Positions 32,616-41,159 of a stretch of DNA of 64,000 nt are shown piece after piece. This DNA is from Chloroflexi bacterium UBA4736 (GTDB lineage: Bacteria; Chloroflexota; Dormibacteria; Dormibacterales; Dormibacteraceae), in the NCBI GenBank assembly GCA_002404015.1, contig DHIW01000124.1, positions 1-64,000 on the forward strand. Direction: 5' to 3'. The notes under the pieces were generated by a model that saw nothing but the letters and a program-made list of their open reading frames with translations, was not told the origin of the DNA and made no database searches. Within the stretch, counting starts at the first letter, position 1, and every line of letters starts with the position of its first letter. A program made the position numbers and the translations under genes.

Positions 32616-35078
32616 TCAGCTGAAGTAGCCGGCCAGATCCACGACCACGTCGGAATAGCCGGAGTCGTTCCAGATGGCGACCTTGCCATCCGGGCCGGTG
32701 CCCGGCAGGCAGAGGTTGGCGATGTTGGGGCCGGGGGGCAGGTTGAGATCGGATGTGGGCGGCGGGATCTCGGTTGGGGTGCTCGCGTAGACCGTAAGGA
32801 ACGTGGCGGCCGAGGGCGCGACCCCGGTGACATTCAGGACGGCGGCAGCGGCCGGATTGGGGAGGGCAACCGCCACCCAGGAGTGGGGCGGGAGGGCGCC
32901 GTGCCCTGTGCGGCTGTCGAAGATCCGGGCCGGGGACACCGAGGTGAAGTTGTAGCCCGTTGCCGACGGGTTGCTGGAATCGGTGAACCAGCCGGTGACG
33001 TCCACAGCCACGTCGACCCAACCACCCGAGTTGAACAGCGTGACCGCGCCAGCCGGGCTCAGCGTTGAGATCACGCGGTTCGGGACGTTGACATGAGGCG
33101 GGAAGTTGACGTTGGAGAACGCCGGATCTGACCCCTGGGGACCGTCCTGGGGAAGCACGGAGAGATAGCTGGCGGAGGTTCCGTCGATCGCCGTCAGGTT
33201 GAAGCTGACGGCGCCGGCGCCGGTGTTCGGGATGCCGTTCGTCCCGGCCAGGCTGAGGTGGAGCGATGACTGGGGCCCCAGCCGGAAGGCGTGGGCGCCC
33301 TGGGCCGTCCGGGTGTCAAGGACACGCGCGGGGGCGCTCAGAGGATTGAACAGTCCGCTGTGCGATCCGGGGCTGTCCTGGAAGTAGCCCACCAGGTCGA
33401 GCACCACGTCGACGGAGCCGCTGTCGTTGTGCACCGTGACGCCGCCGCCGGAGCCGAGCCGCACGATCACCAGATTGGCCCGTTGCTCGCCAGGTGAAAA
33501 GTTGATGTTGGACACGAGCGGCCGCAGCGTGCCCTGCGGAAAGATGGTCAGCAGGCTGCCGGTGCTGGCGCCGGTGACGGTGGCATTCAGCACGGCGGCG
33601 CCCGCCGCGGCGCCCGGAGGCAGGTGCGTGACGATGGGGAGGCTGAAGTCCTCGCCCTGGCTCATCCGGTAGGGGTGGCCGCCGGTCGCGGTTCGCGTGT
33701 CCAGGATCCGGACCGGCGTCGGGAGCGCCGAGTACGGCCCGGTCGAGGGTGCGGGGGGCGGGGTCGCATAGTACTGGCCGACGAAGGTCCGCAGGTAGCC
33801 CCCGTCGTCGTCGGCCGCGACCGGGCTGTGGGTGTTGCAGGCGGTGCAGGCACCCAGGGCATCGCTCGTCGGGACGCCGCCGTTGTTGGTCACCCCGTCG
33901 TTCTGGCTGTCCTCGTTGGTCGTCTGGCAGCCGTTGCCGGCGCCGAAAAGGACGGCTACCAGGCCGGCCTGGTAGAGGTCGGCCGCGTGGGAGATGAAGT
34001 AGGCGGCGATGTTGTCCTGGTAGTGGCCGCAGGTGTTGTTCATGGTGAGGTAGTACTGGTTGCCGATGGGCACCTGCCACGCGACCTCGGGCCGGGCGGT
34101 CCGCGCGTGCAGCTCGGCCACCCAGGCGACATAGCGGCTGAAGTTGGGGAACCGGGTGTTGGTCGGGTCCCACCAGTGGGAGAACCACTGGTTGTCGGCG
34201 CCCTGCGCCTCCCACCAGCCGGCGTCATGATCGTCGACGTCGTTGAAGACGAGGTCCCAGGTGCTGCCGTAGGGATTGCCCGCGAGACCGGCCGATCCCA
34301 GGAACGAGGCGGTCTTGCCTGCCTCAACCCGGGCATCGATCGCGGGGTCAGTGCTGGACCCGAGGTCGATGCCGCTCGACCACAGCGAGGCGTGGATCGC
34401 GAGCAGGGCGTTGGGGGCGTAGGTGTCGCGGATCCGCAGCAGCGTCCAGGCGAATCCCTGGGCGCTGTTCGGCAGGGCCGCGGCGAGGCCGTAGCCAGTC
34501 GAGCCAACGGCAGCCGCCAGGTTGGACGCCGGCCCTCCGGCGGCTTGCTGCTCCAGGTAACCCCAGAGGTCCGGCTCCACGTCCACCACGACCTCGCCTC
34601 CGTACTGCCCGGCCTTCTGCATCAGCAGCTGGAAGTCCTGGTAGTAGGCCCTCATCAGCGCGGCATCGTTGAGGTGTGCGAGATCGCGGGCGGATTCACC
34701 CTGGCCGGTCGTGTCCGACGAGGAAAGCGACTGAAGGAGCTGGTAGTAGGGGAAGACAGGCATGTAGCCGTGCGCCGCGCTGTTCCTCATATAGTCGAGC
34801 GCGTACTGGCCGGGCGGGAGCGCCGGGTCCTGCCAGGTAGGCCAGGGCGCGCTGGTGTTCACCCCACCCGCCAGATAGGTGTACCGGTAGCGCCAGGGGA
34901 CCCCGCTGGCCGACATCCAGCCCAGGCGGTCGGGACCATTCGCGACGCCGAAGTGCAGCCGGTCCGCCGGCAGGGCGCGGCCGGCCGCAGCCGCTGGCCG
35001 GAGCGGCGGCGGCACGACGACGGCTACCGCAGCCAGACAGCAGGCCACGGCGAGAGCAAAGACACCCTTGACCCTCAC
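32616..35078 (-). CDS. Secreted protein with unrecognised N-terminal domain (possibly TIM-barrel hydrolase) and RxLDTR triplet
   Basis: About 820 residues from GTG 35078 (signal peptide VRVKGVFALAVACCLAAVAV and a following Ala/Pro stretch). Residues about 45-430 are not a family I can name. They show a barrel-like order: LHFGVANGPDRLGWM, YMPVFPYYQLLQ, GGEVVVDVEPDLWGYLEQ, LLAIHASLWSSGIDLG, WDLVFNDVDDHDAGWW, then VAWQVPIGNQYYL. Several acidic residues at strand ends (Glu in DVEPDLWG, Asp in NDVDDHD) resemble glycoside hydrolase active sites. Three RxLDTR modules fill 449-820. Function should be left as unknown secreted hydrolase-like. Confidence 0.75.
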   Translation of the reverse strand: MRVKGVFALAVACCLAAVAVVVPPPLRPAAAAGRALPADRLHFGVANGPDRLGWMSASGVPWRYRYTYLAGGVNTSAPWPTWQDPALPPGQYALDYMRNSAAHGYMPVFPYYQLLQSLSSSDTTGQGESARDLAHLNDAALMRAYYQDFQLLMQKAGQYGGEVVVDVEPDLWGYLEQQAAGGPASNLAAAVGSTGYGLAAALPNSAQGFAWTLLRIRDTYAPNALLAIHASLWSSGIDLGSSTDPAIDARVEAGKTASFLGSAGLAGNPYGSTWDLVFNDVDDHDAGWWEAQGADNQWFSHWWDPTNTRFPNFSRYVAWVAELHARTARPEVAWQVPIGNQYYLTMNNTCGHYQDNIAAYFISHAADLYQAGLVAVLFGAGNGCQTTNEDSQNDGVTNNGGVPTSDALGACTACNTHSPVAADDDGGYLRTFVGQYYATPPPAPSTGPYSALPTPVRILDTRTATGGHPYRMSQGEDFSLPIVTHLPPGAAAGAAVLNATVTGASTGSLLTIFPQGTLRPLVSNINFSPGEQRANLVIVRLGSGGGVTVHNDSGSVDVVLDLVGYFQDSPGSHSGLFNPLSAPARVLDTRTAQGAHAFRLGPQSSLHLSLAGTNGIPNTGAGAVSFNLTAIDGTSASYLSVLPQDGPQGSDPAFSNVNFPPHVNVPNRVISTLSPAGAVTLFNSGGWVDVAVDVTGWFTDSSNPSATGYNFTSVSPARIFDSRTGHGALPPHSWVAVALPNPAAAAVLNVTGVAPSAATFLTVYASTPTEIPPPTSDLNLPPGPNIANLCLPGTGPDGKVAIWNDSGYSDVVVDLAGYFS
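32619..33734 (-). repeat. Triplet of RxLDTR modules in the unknown secreted protein
   Basis: Units start at RILDTRTATGG, RVLDTRTAQG and RIFDSRTGHG (Ser replaces Thr in the last) and end DLVGYFQ, DVTGWFT and DLAGYFS at the C-terminus. Units 2 and 3 closely match those of the neighbouring HEYAES protein. Confidence 0.92.
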
Positions 35079-35112
35079 GGCGCGGGCCAGCGCGCTCGCG
35101 GCCGCCGCATCG

Positions 35113-37314
35113 CTAGCTGAAGTAGCCCGCCAGATCCACGACGACGTTCGCCAGGCCGCTGTCGTTCCAGACCTCGACCATCTGGCCGGTGCCCACCGCG
35201 GGCAGGCATAGGTTGGCCACGTTGGCGCCCGGGTTGACGTTGAGGTCGGAGGTGCTCGGTGGCGCCGCTCCAATCGTGCTTCGGGGGTAGACGGTCAGGA
35301 CCGTCGCTGCGGTCGGCGCAACGCCGGTCACGTTGATGAGCACCGCGGTCGCCAACGGGTAGGGGATGGTCACTGTGATCGCCGTCTGGGCGCCGACGGG
35401 GCCGGCTCCGGAGCGGGTATCTAGAAGCCGCGTCGGGGGCAGTGCGGTGAAGTTGTAGCCGGTGGCGTTGGCGTTGCTGGCATCGGTGAACCAGCCGGTC
35501 AGGTCGACCACGACGTCCACGGTGCCGACCGAGTTGAAGATGGTGATCCCGCCCGTCGGGCTGAGCCTGGCGAACGCGCGGTTGGGTGTGTTGGTGCACG
35601 CCGGAAAGTTGACGTTCGAGAACATCGGATCGCTCAGCTGGGGGTCGTCCTGGGGCAGGACCGCCAGATAGCTCTCGGAGGTGCTGCAGACCGCGGTCAG
35701 GTTAAGCGCCACCGCTTCGCTGGCTGCCGGCACCCCCGAAGCCCCGCCGGTCACTTGGAGATGGATCGACGACCCGGAGCCGAGGCGGCCACCGCTCAGG
35801 CGCGTGTCCAGAATCCGGGTCGGGGCAGAGAGCGGATTGAAGAGGCCCGCGTGAGCCGGGTTGGAGGCCGTCGTGAAGTAGCCCTCCAGGTCCAGGATCA
35901 CGTCCACCGTGCCAAGCCTGTTGTAGACGCTGAGATAGCCGTCTGCCGAGAGCGCGACCGTCGCGAGGTTGGCGAGCTGGCGGTCCGGTCCGAAGTTCAA
36001 GTTCGATGCCGTAGGCACCGAGCCGCCCTTGGGAAACAGGGTGAGATAGCTGCCGGCGCTGGCGGCGGTAACGGTCACGTTGACGACCGCGGCTCCGAGA
36101 CCGGAGCTGGGGACGCCGATTCCGTCCGCCCCGAATCCGGCAACCTGGACCGAGGCGGTCTCATTAGGTCCGAGTCGGCCGGGGTGGCCGCCGCGGCCGT
36201 AGCGGGTATCAAAGATGCGAAGCGGCGCCGACAGCGGCACATAGGGACCCGGGACAAGGGGAACCGGCGCGGCGTCAGAGAGCACGCAGGTGGCGGAGCG
36301 GTTGCTCCACAGGGCCTGCACTGCGTACGTCTGGCTGCCGGCGCTGATGTTCTGCGAGCCGGAGCCGCCGTTCGCGCTGCCCAATCCCCAGGCGCACTTG
36401 TCGCCGTTCTCGTTGCCGCTGGCGTCGATCCAGCCGCTGTTCGGAAACGGATCCGTAACCGACTCGGCGTACTCGTGGCTGGCGACGATCGAGTAGCCGT
36501 CGAAGTAGCCGTGGCCGAACCCGTCGTTGGTGGGGTTCACGTAGTTGGCGCCGCAGGCGGTGCCGGCATCGGGGATGTAGGGCAGGTAGGCGTACGCGAA
36601 TTGGCGGCCGGCCACGACGTCGCCCGAGTGCCACGCGCACCAGTTGGTCCCGAAGCCAGTCTCAGAGTGCTGGCTGGGCGCCACCACGACGTACACACCG
36701 CTGGTGTCACCCCAGTGCGAGAAGGCGCGGCGGGCGGCTGCCTGCACGTCGGGGTCGGTAGGCGTGGTGGGGATCGGCGTGGGATCGGCCCAGGTCCCGT
36801 GCAACAGGCCAGCCGGGTTGCCGCCGACCGGGGCACCCGTGGGACAGCTCGTCGAGCCCGTCGCGATTCCCTGGCAATACTCCTTCACCGAATCGAGAGA
36901 GGGCGTGCCGCCGACGCCCGTGAAGTAGCCGGTCAGGTAGGCCTGCGCCTGGGCGCTGGTGTAGCCACCGGAACTGAAGCCGGAGCCCCAGTCGGGCCCC
37001 CAGAAGCTGAGATAGACCCTGGGATCGGTCATAACCGGGCCGCCACCGTAGGCCATCGGGATGGCCGCAGCCGCTGCGGTGGGGCCGGCCGCTGTCGCGG
37101 GGCGGGCCGCCGCGCCGGTCCGGAGAACCGACAGGGCGTGCCGGGGACCGGGATTGCCCTGCGCCATCGCTGCCGGCGCGGAGACCAACAGTGCGCCCAG
37201 TACCGCGCTCAGCGCGACCACGACCGTGCTGAGACGTATGCCAGGTGCGGCCGACCCAGGGGCGCTCAGTGACCTCGGATTTCCCTCCATCCGGGATGCA
37301 TAACGGCCAGGCAT
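35113..37314 (-). CDS. Secreted zincin-like protein (SHEYAES) with RxLDTR triplet
   Basis: 733 residues from ATG 37314, with AGGT seven bases upstream. Long basic n-region then signal core STVVVALSAVLGALLVSAPA. Residues about 75-340 begin PRVYLSFWGPDWG and contain SHEYAESVTDP (His280, Glu281, Glu284) followed by GWIDASGNENGDKC, a zincin-like arrangement. It is reminiscent of bacterial relatives of the EXORDIUM/PHI-1 family, but this is a tentative likeness. Three RxLDTR modules occupy 358-733. Divergent from the GLF-like flavoprotein and tandem with the unknown secreted protein. Confidence 0.78.
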   Translation of the reverse strand: MPGRYASRMEGNPRSLSAPGSAAPGIRLSTVVVALSAVLGALLVSAPAAMAQGNPGPRHALSVLRTGAAARPATAAGPTAAAAAIPMAYGGGPVMTDPRVYLSFWGPDWGSGFSSGGYTSAQAQAYLTGYFTGVGGTPSLDSVKEYCQGIATGSTSCPTGAPVGGNPAGLLHGTWADPTPIPTTPTDPDVQAAARRAFSHWGDTSGVYVVVAPSQHSETGFGTNWCAWHSGDVVAGRQFAYAYLPYIPDAGTACGANYVNPTNDGFGHGYFDGYSIVASHEYAESVTDPFPNSGWIDASGNENGDKCAWGLGSANGGSGSQNISAGSQTYAVQALWSNRSATCVLSDAAPVPLVPGPYVPLSAPLRIFDTRYGRGGHPGRLGPNETASVQVAGFGADGIGVPSSGLGAAVVNVTVTAASAGSYLTLFPKGGSVPTASNLNFGPDRQLANLATVALSADGYLSVYNRLGTVDVILDLEGYFTTASNPAHAGLFNPLSAPTRILDTRLSGGRLGSGSSIHLQVTGGASGVPAASEAVALNLTAVCSTSESYLAVLPQDDPQLSDPMFSNVNFPACTNTPNRAFARLSPTGGITIFNSVGTVDVVVDLTGWFTDASNANATGYNFTALPPTRLLDTRSGAGPVGAQTAITVTIPYPLATAVLINVTGVAPTAATVLTVYPRSTIGAAPPSTSDLNVNPGANVANLCLPAVGTGQMVEVWNDSGLANVVVDLAGYFS
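35116..36243 (-). repeat. Triplet of RxLDTR modules in the SHEYAES protein
   Basis: Units begin RIFDTRYGRGG, RILDTRLSGG and RLLDTRSGAG and end DLEGYFT, DLTGWFT and DLAGYFS at the C-terminus. The second unit has a short, deleted loop after LDTR. Confidence 0.92.
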
Positions 37315-37382
37315 CCGAAAGACCTGCGCCGCCAGGCCGCCACGCCGGCTCCGGCTCGCGAACGCAAGCGCGGATGTCCGGC

Positions 37383-37388
37383 TAAAGT
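37383..37388 (+). promoter_or_regulatory. Candidate -10 box for the GLF-like flavoprotein gene
   Basis: TAAAGT lies just before the ATG at 37390 and 10 bases before an in-frame GTG at 37399. If this is the -10, the GTG would be the real, leaderless start. Confidence 0.3.
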
Positions 37389-37389
37389 T

Positions 37390-38865
37390 ATGCGCCCTGT
37401 GAAACACGATCGGAGCGTCGTAGTGATGGGCGCCGGGCCCGCCGGTCTGACCGCCGCTTATGAGCTGTCCAAGCACGGCGTGCCGGTGACGGTCCTGGAG
37501 AAGGACCCCAGCTACGTGGGCGGCATCGCCCGGACCGCCCAGCACGCCGGCTACCGCTTCGACATAGGCGGCCACCGCTTCTTCTCGAAGAACCAGGAGA
37601 TCGAGGACCTCTGGACCGAGATCCTGGGCGACGAGATGCTGACCCGCGGCCGCCTGTCGCGCATCTACTACCAGGGCCGGTACTTCGACTACCCGCTCCG
37701 GGCCACCAACGCGCTCCGCAACCTGGGCCCGTTGGAGACGGTCCGCTGCATGGCCAGCTACGCCTGGGCCAAGGTGCATCCCTACAAGGACCCGCGCAGC
37801 CTCCGCCAGTGGGTTACCAACCAGTTCGGCGACCGCCTGTTCAGGATGTTCTTCAAGACCTATACCGAGAAGGTCTGGGGCACCAGCACCGACGAGATCT
37901 CGGCCGACTGGGCCGCGCAGCGGATCAAGGGCCTCGACATGTGGAGCCTGATCAAGACCACCCTGCTGCCGCGGGGCCGGCCGAAGGAGCGAGGCCAGGT
38001 CATCAAGACCCTGATCGAGGAGTTCCGCTACCCCCGCCTCGGTCCCGGCCAGATGTGGGAGCGGGTCCAGAAAGTGCTGGCCGACGGCGGCCAGCCCGTC
38101 CGGCTCGGCCGCGCGGTGGAGCGCATCGAGTGGAGCGACGGCAAGGTCACAGCCGTCCTGGCCGGCGGGGAGGTGTTCAGCGGTACCGACTTCGTGAGCA
38201 CGCTACCGATCAGGGACCTGGTCGAGAAGCTTCAGCCGCCGGCGCCGGAGGCCGTGCGGCGGGCCGCAGGCAGCCTCAACTATCGCGACTTCGTGACCGT
38301 CGCCCTGATGATCGACCGGGCTGACGTGTTCCCCGACAACTGGATCTACATCCACGAGCCGGGCGTGCAGGTGGGCCGGCTCCAGAACTTCAAGAACTGG
38401 AGCCCGGACATGGTGCCCGACCCGGCCCTCACCTGCATCGGGCTCGAGTACTTCTGCTTCGAAGGCGACGGTCTCTGGGAGTCGACCGACGCGGACCTCA
38501 TCGCGCTGGCCACCCGCGAGCTGGCGGAGCTGGGCATGGTGAGGCCCGAGGAGGTGCTTGACGGCGCGGTGGTCCGGATGCCCAAGGCCTACCCGGTGTA
38601 CGACGACCACTACCAGCGCCACCTGGACGTCGTTCGCGAGTGGCAGGAGGCGAACCTCCCCAACCTGCACCTGGCGGGCCGCAACGGCCTGCACAAGTAC
38701 AACAACCAGGACCACTCGATGCTGACAGCCCTGATCGTGGCCAGGAACATCGCGACCGGGGCTGGACTTGACCCCTGGAAGGTCAACGCCGACGCCGAGT
38801 ACCACGAGGAGGTCAGGGTGGGCGAGGCCGATCGAAGCGGCCGCCAGGTGCCTGCTAGGCTGTAG
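37390..38865 (+). CDS. FAD-dependent oxidoreductase, UDP-galactopyranose-mutase-like
   Basis: 491 residues. N-terminal dinucleotide fold VVVMGAGPAGLTAAYELSK, EKDPSYVGGIARTAQHAG and FDIGGHRFFSKN, then a C-terminal FAD-contacting segment NLHLAGRNGLHKYNNQDHSM. This protein type (amine-oxidase/protoporphyrinogen-oxidase fold with GGHRFF) is common in surface-sugar clusters and related to UDP-galactopyranose mutase, but at about 490 residues it is longer than classical Glf (about 370-390). Likely interconverts or oxidises a nucleotide-linked sugar. ATG at 37390; GTG 37399 is a strong alternative. Confidence 0.82.
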   Translation: MRPVKHDRSVVVMGAGPAGLTAAYELSKHGVPVTVLEKDPSYVGGIARTAQHAGYRFDIGGHRFFSKNQEIEDLWTEILGDEMLTRGRLSRIYYQGRYFDYPLRATNALRNLGPLETVRCMASYAWAKVHPYKDPRSLRQWVTNQFGDRLFRMFFKTYTEKVWGTSTDEISADWAAQRIKGLDMWSLIKTTLLPRGRPKERGQVIKTLIEEFRYPRLGPGQMWERVQKVLADGGQPVRLGRAVERIEWSDGKVTAVLAGGEVFSGTDFVSTLPIRDLVEKLQPPAPEAVRRAAGSLNYRDFVTVALMIDRADVFPDNWIYIHEPGVQVGRLQNFKNWSPDMVPDPALTCIGLEYFCFEGDGLWESTDADLIALATRELAELGMVRPEEVLDGAVVRMPKAYPVYDDHYQRHLDVVREWQEANLPNLHLAGRNGLHKYNNQDHSMLTALIVARNIATGAGLDPWKVNADAEYHEEVRVGEADRSGRQVPARL

Positions 38866-38946
38866 CCGTTCCGTAGGACCTGGCGCCTGGGGCGGGCCCA
38901 AGCGGTGGCCGCTGCCTTGCCGGCGTGGGAAGAAGGAGGCCGTCCG

Positions 38947-40092
38947 ATGTCCGCCACCCGTTTCACTTCGGAATCGGTGACCGAGGGTCACCCCGACAAG
39001 GTCGCCGACCAGATCTCCGACGCGATCCTGGACGCGATCCTGGGCAAGGATCCGCTGGCGCGGGTCGCCTGCGAGTCGCTCATCACCACCGGCCTGGTGC
39101 TGGTCGCCGGCGAGATCACCACTGACTGCTACGTCGACATCCCGCGCATCATCCGGCAGACCGTGCGCGAGGTCGGCTACACCCGCGCCAAGTACGGCTT
39201 CGACGCCGAGACCTGCGGCGTCCTGGTCAGCATCGACGAGCAGTCGCCGGACATCGCCCAGGGCGTCGACGTGGGTGGCGCCGGCGACTCGGGGACGATG
39301 TTCGGATACGCCTGCGACGAGACCCCCGAACTCATGCCGGCCCCGATCAGCCTGGCCCACCGGCTGGCCCGCCGGCTGGCCGAGGTCCGCAAGTCCAAGG
39401 AGCTGGGCTACCTGCGGCCCGACGGCAAGGTCCAGGTCACGGTCGGCTACGACGCGCTGGGCCGGCCTGAACGGGTCGAGAGCGTCGTGGTGTCCGCCCA
39501 GCACCACGACGAGGTGGACACCGAGCAGCTCCGCGCCGACGTCCAGGAGCACGTGATCGACCGCGTCCTCGCCGGCGGCCTCAGCCAGGAGGGGGCGCAG
39601 CTCTACATCAACCCGACCGGGCGCTTCGTGGTCGGCGGGCCCACCGCGGACGCCGGGCTGACGGGCCGCAAGATCATGGTCGACACGTACGGGGGCTACG
39701 CCCGCCACGGCGGAGGCTGCTTCAGCGGCAAGGACCCCACCAAGGTGGACCGGGCCGGCGCCTACGGCGCTCGCTACGTGGCCAAGAACATCGTGGCGGC
39801 GGGGCTGGCCAGCCGCTGCGAGGTCCAGCTGGCATACGCGATCGGGGTCGTGAAGCCCGTGGCGATCCGCGTCGACACCTTCGGAACCGGGAAGTCAGCG
39901 GACGCCGACCTCGAGAAGGCCGTCGCCAAGTTGTTCGACCTGAGCCCGCTGGGCATCATCAAGGAGCTGAACCTGCGCCGGCCGCTGTTCCGCCAGGTCG
40001 CAGCCTACGGGCACTTCGGACGCACCGACGTGAAGGTGCCCTGGGAGGACACCTCGCGGGCGGCCGAGCTGGCCGCGGAGTTGGCCGGCTGA
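38947..40092 (+). CDS. metK: S-adenosylmethionine synthetase
   Basis: 381 residues from ATG 38947, preceded by GAAGGAGG. Signature segments are [33 protein letters not shown] (the ATP-binding hexapeptide region, with a Ser-Gly variation), and [19 protein letters not shown]. It makes SAM from methionine and ATP. It sits in an apparent operon with manC rather than with methionine genes. Together with ahcY at 48428 it supplies and recycles the methyl donor used by the two methyltransferases of the cluster. The 81-base gap upstream is GC-rich; no known SAM riboswitch consensus was recognised. Confidence 0.96.
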   Translation: MSATRFTSESVTEGHPDKVADQISDAILDAILGKDPLARVACESLITTGLVLVAGEITTDCYVDIPRIIRQTVREVGYTRAKYGFDAETCGVLVSIDEQSPDIAQGVDVGGAGDSGTMFGYACDETPELMPAPISLAHRLARRLAEVRKSKELGYLRPDGKVQVTVGYDALGRPERVESVVVSAQHHDEVDTEQLRADVQEHVIDRVLAGGLSQEGAQLYINPTGRFVVGGPTADAGLTGRKIMVDTYGGYARHGGGCFSGKDPTKVDRAGAYGARYVAKNIVAAGLASRCEVQLAYAIGVVKPVAIRVDTFGTGKSADADLEKAVAKLFDLSPLGIIKELNLRRPLFRQVAAYGHFGRTDVKVPWEDTSRAAELAAELAG

Positions 40093-41156
40093 AGCCCTAC
40101 GCAGTGATCCCGGCGGGTGGGGCCGGCTCCCGGCTCTGGCCCCGCTCCCGCCGCGCGTCGCCCAAGCACGTACTGCCGCTCTCGGGGACCGGCGCGCCGC
40201 TGGTTCGGGAGGCCTACGAGCGCGTGCGCCAGGTGGCCCAGGAAGTGTTCGTGCTGACCGAGCAGAGGCAGGTCTCGCTGATCCGCGGCCTGGTGCCCGG
40301 CCTTGACCGGGCGCACATGATCGTGGAGCCGGCCGCCCGGGGCACCACCAACGCTCTCGGCCTGGCCGCTCTCAGCCTTCTCGAGCGCGACCCGGACGCG
40401 GTGATGGTGTCGCTCGCGGCCGACCACGTCATACGCGGCGCGGGCGCCTTTCGGGCCGCCATCCGGCGTGCGGCCGACATCGCCGCCCGCTCCGGCAAGC
40501 TGGTCACGGTCGGGCTGAAGCCGCGCTACCCGGCGACCGGCTTTGGCTACATCGAGGCCGGCGCCGAGGTGCGGATCGGGCGCTCGGCCGCCTTCGAGGT
40601 CCGCCGCTTCGAGGAGAAGCCCGACCTGAAGACGGCGACGGGCTACGTCCAGGACGGCCGCCACTACTGGAACCTGGCCCTGTTCTGCTGGCGCTGCGAC
40701 GCCTTCCTGGAGGAGCTGAGGCACCACGCCCCCCGCCACTACAACGGCCTCAAGCGGGCGCTGGCGGCTCGTCTCCGGGGCGACGAGGCCGAGGCGGCCC
40801 GGATCTACGGCCGCCTGCCGGTCGAGGCCGTGGACTACACGGTGCTGGAGCGCAGCGACCGGCTCCTTTTGATCCCAGCCGCTTTCAACTGGGTGGATGT
40901 GGGGTCGTGGAGCGACCTCGCCGACCTGCTCCGGCACGACGCGGCTGGGAACGTGGTCGAGGGCGACCCGGTGCTGATCGACACCCGGGGCAGCTTCATC
41001 TCGGTGCCCGACAAGATGGTGGCCGTCATCGGTATGAGGGATGTGGTGGTGGTGGACACTCCAGACGCTCTCCTGGTGTGTCCCAAGTCCCGCGCCCAGG
41101 ACGTGAAGAAGGTCGTCGAGGCCCTCGGACGCGCCGGCAAGACTAAGTATCTTTAG
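40089..41156 (+). CDS. manC: Mannose-1-phosphate guanylyltransferase
   Basis: 355 residues from a CTG at 40089 that overlaps the metK TGA (CTGA). The protein then begins with [20 protein letters not shown], the normal start of GDP-mannose pyrophosphorylases; the first GTG (40104) would delete the first beta strand. Further motifs are [28 protein letters not shown] and [12 protein letters not shown]. It makes GDP-mannose from GTP and mannose-1-phosphate. It lacks the C-terminal isomerase domain; a separate cupin gene (42598) may supply that activity. Confidence 0.92.
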   Translation: MKPYAVIPAGGAGSRLWPRSRRASPKHVLPLSGTGAPLVREAYERVRQVAQEVFVLTEQRQVSLIRGLVPGLDRAHMIVEPAARGTTNALGLAALSLLERDPDAVMVSLAADHVIRGAGAFRAAIRRAADIAARSGKLVTVGLKPRYPATGFGYIEAGAEVRIGRSAAFEVRRFEEKPDLKTATGYVQDGRHYWNLALFCWRCDAFLEELRHHAPRHYNGLKRALAARLRGDEAEAARIYGRLPVEAVDYTVLERSDRLLLIPAAFNWVDVGSWSDLADLLRHDAAGNVVEGDPVLIDTRGSFISVPDKMVAVIGMRDVVVVDTPDALLVCPKSRAQDVKKVVEALGRAGKTKYL

Positions 41157-41159
41157 GGC

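Noticed and set aside
34944..35273. N-terminal extension of the unknown secreted protein
   Set aside because: Sequence before GTG 35078 is antisense-frame Arg/Ser-rich text inside the neighbouring gene; the signal peptide starts at 35078.
28191..37272. Very long plus-strand open frames opposite the RxLDTR genes (about 500-560 codons, e.g. 28191-29804, 30838-32523, 33624-35120, 35755-37272)
   Set aside because: They are antisense to clear secreted proteins, rich in Gly/Arg/Val repeats that mirror the repeat modules, and show no known motif. High GC makes such open frames common.
38866..38946. Possible SAM riboswitch upstream of metK
   Set aside because: Only 81 bases, GC-rich, and it does not fit SAM-I, SAM-II, SAM-IV or SAH consensus cores that I can recall. 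A covariance-model scan would decide; a significant hit would reverse this.
38203..39708. 501-codon minus-strand open frame across the flavoprotein and metK genes
   Set aside because: Covers two well-identified genes on the other strand, no motif and no start signal.
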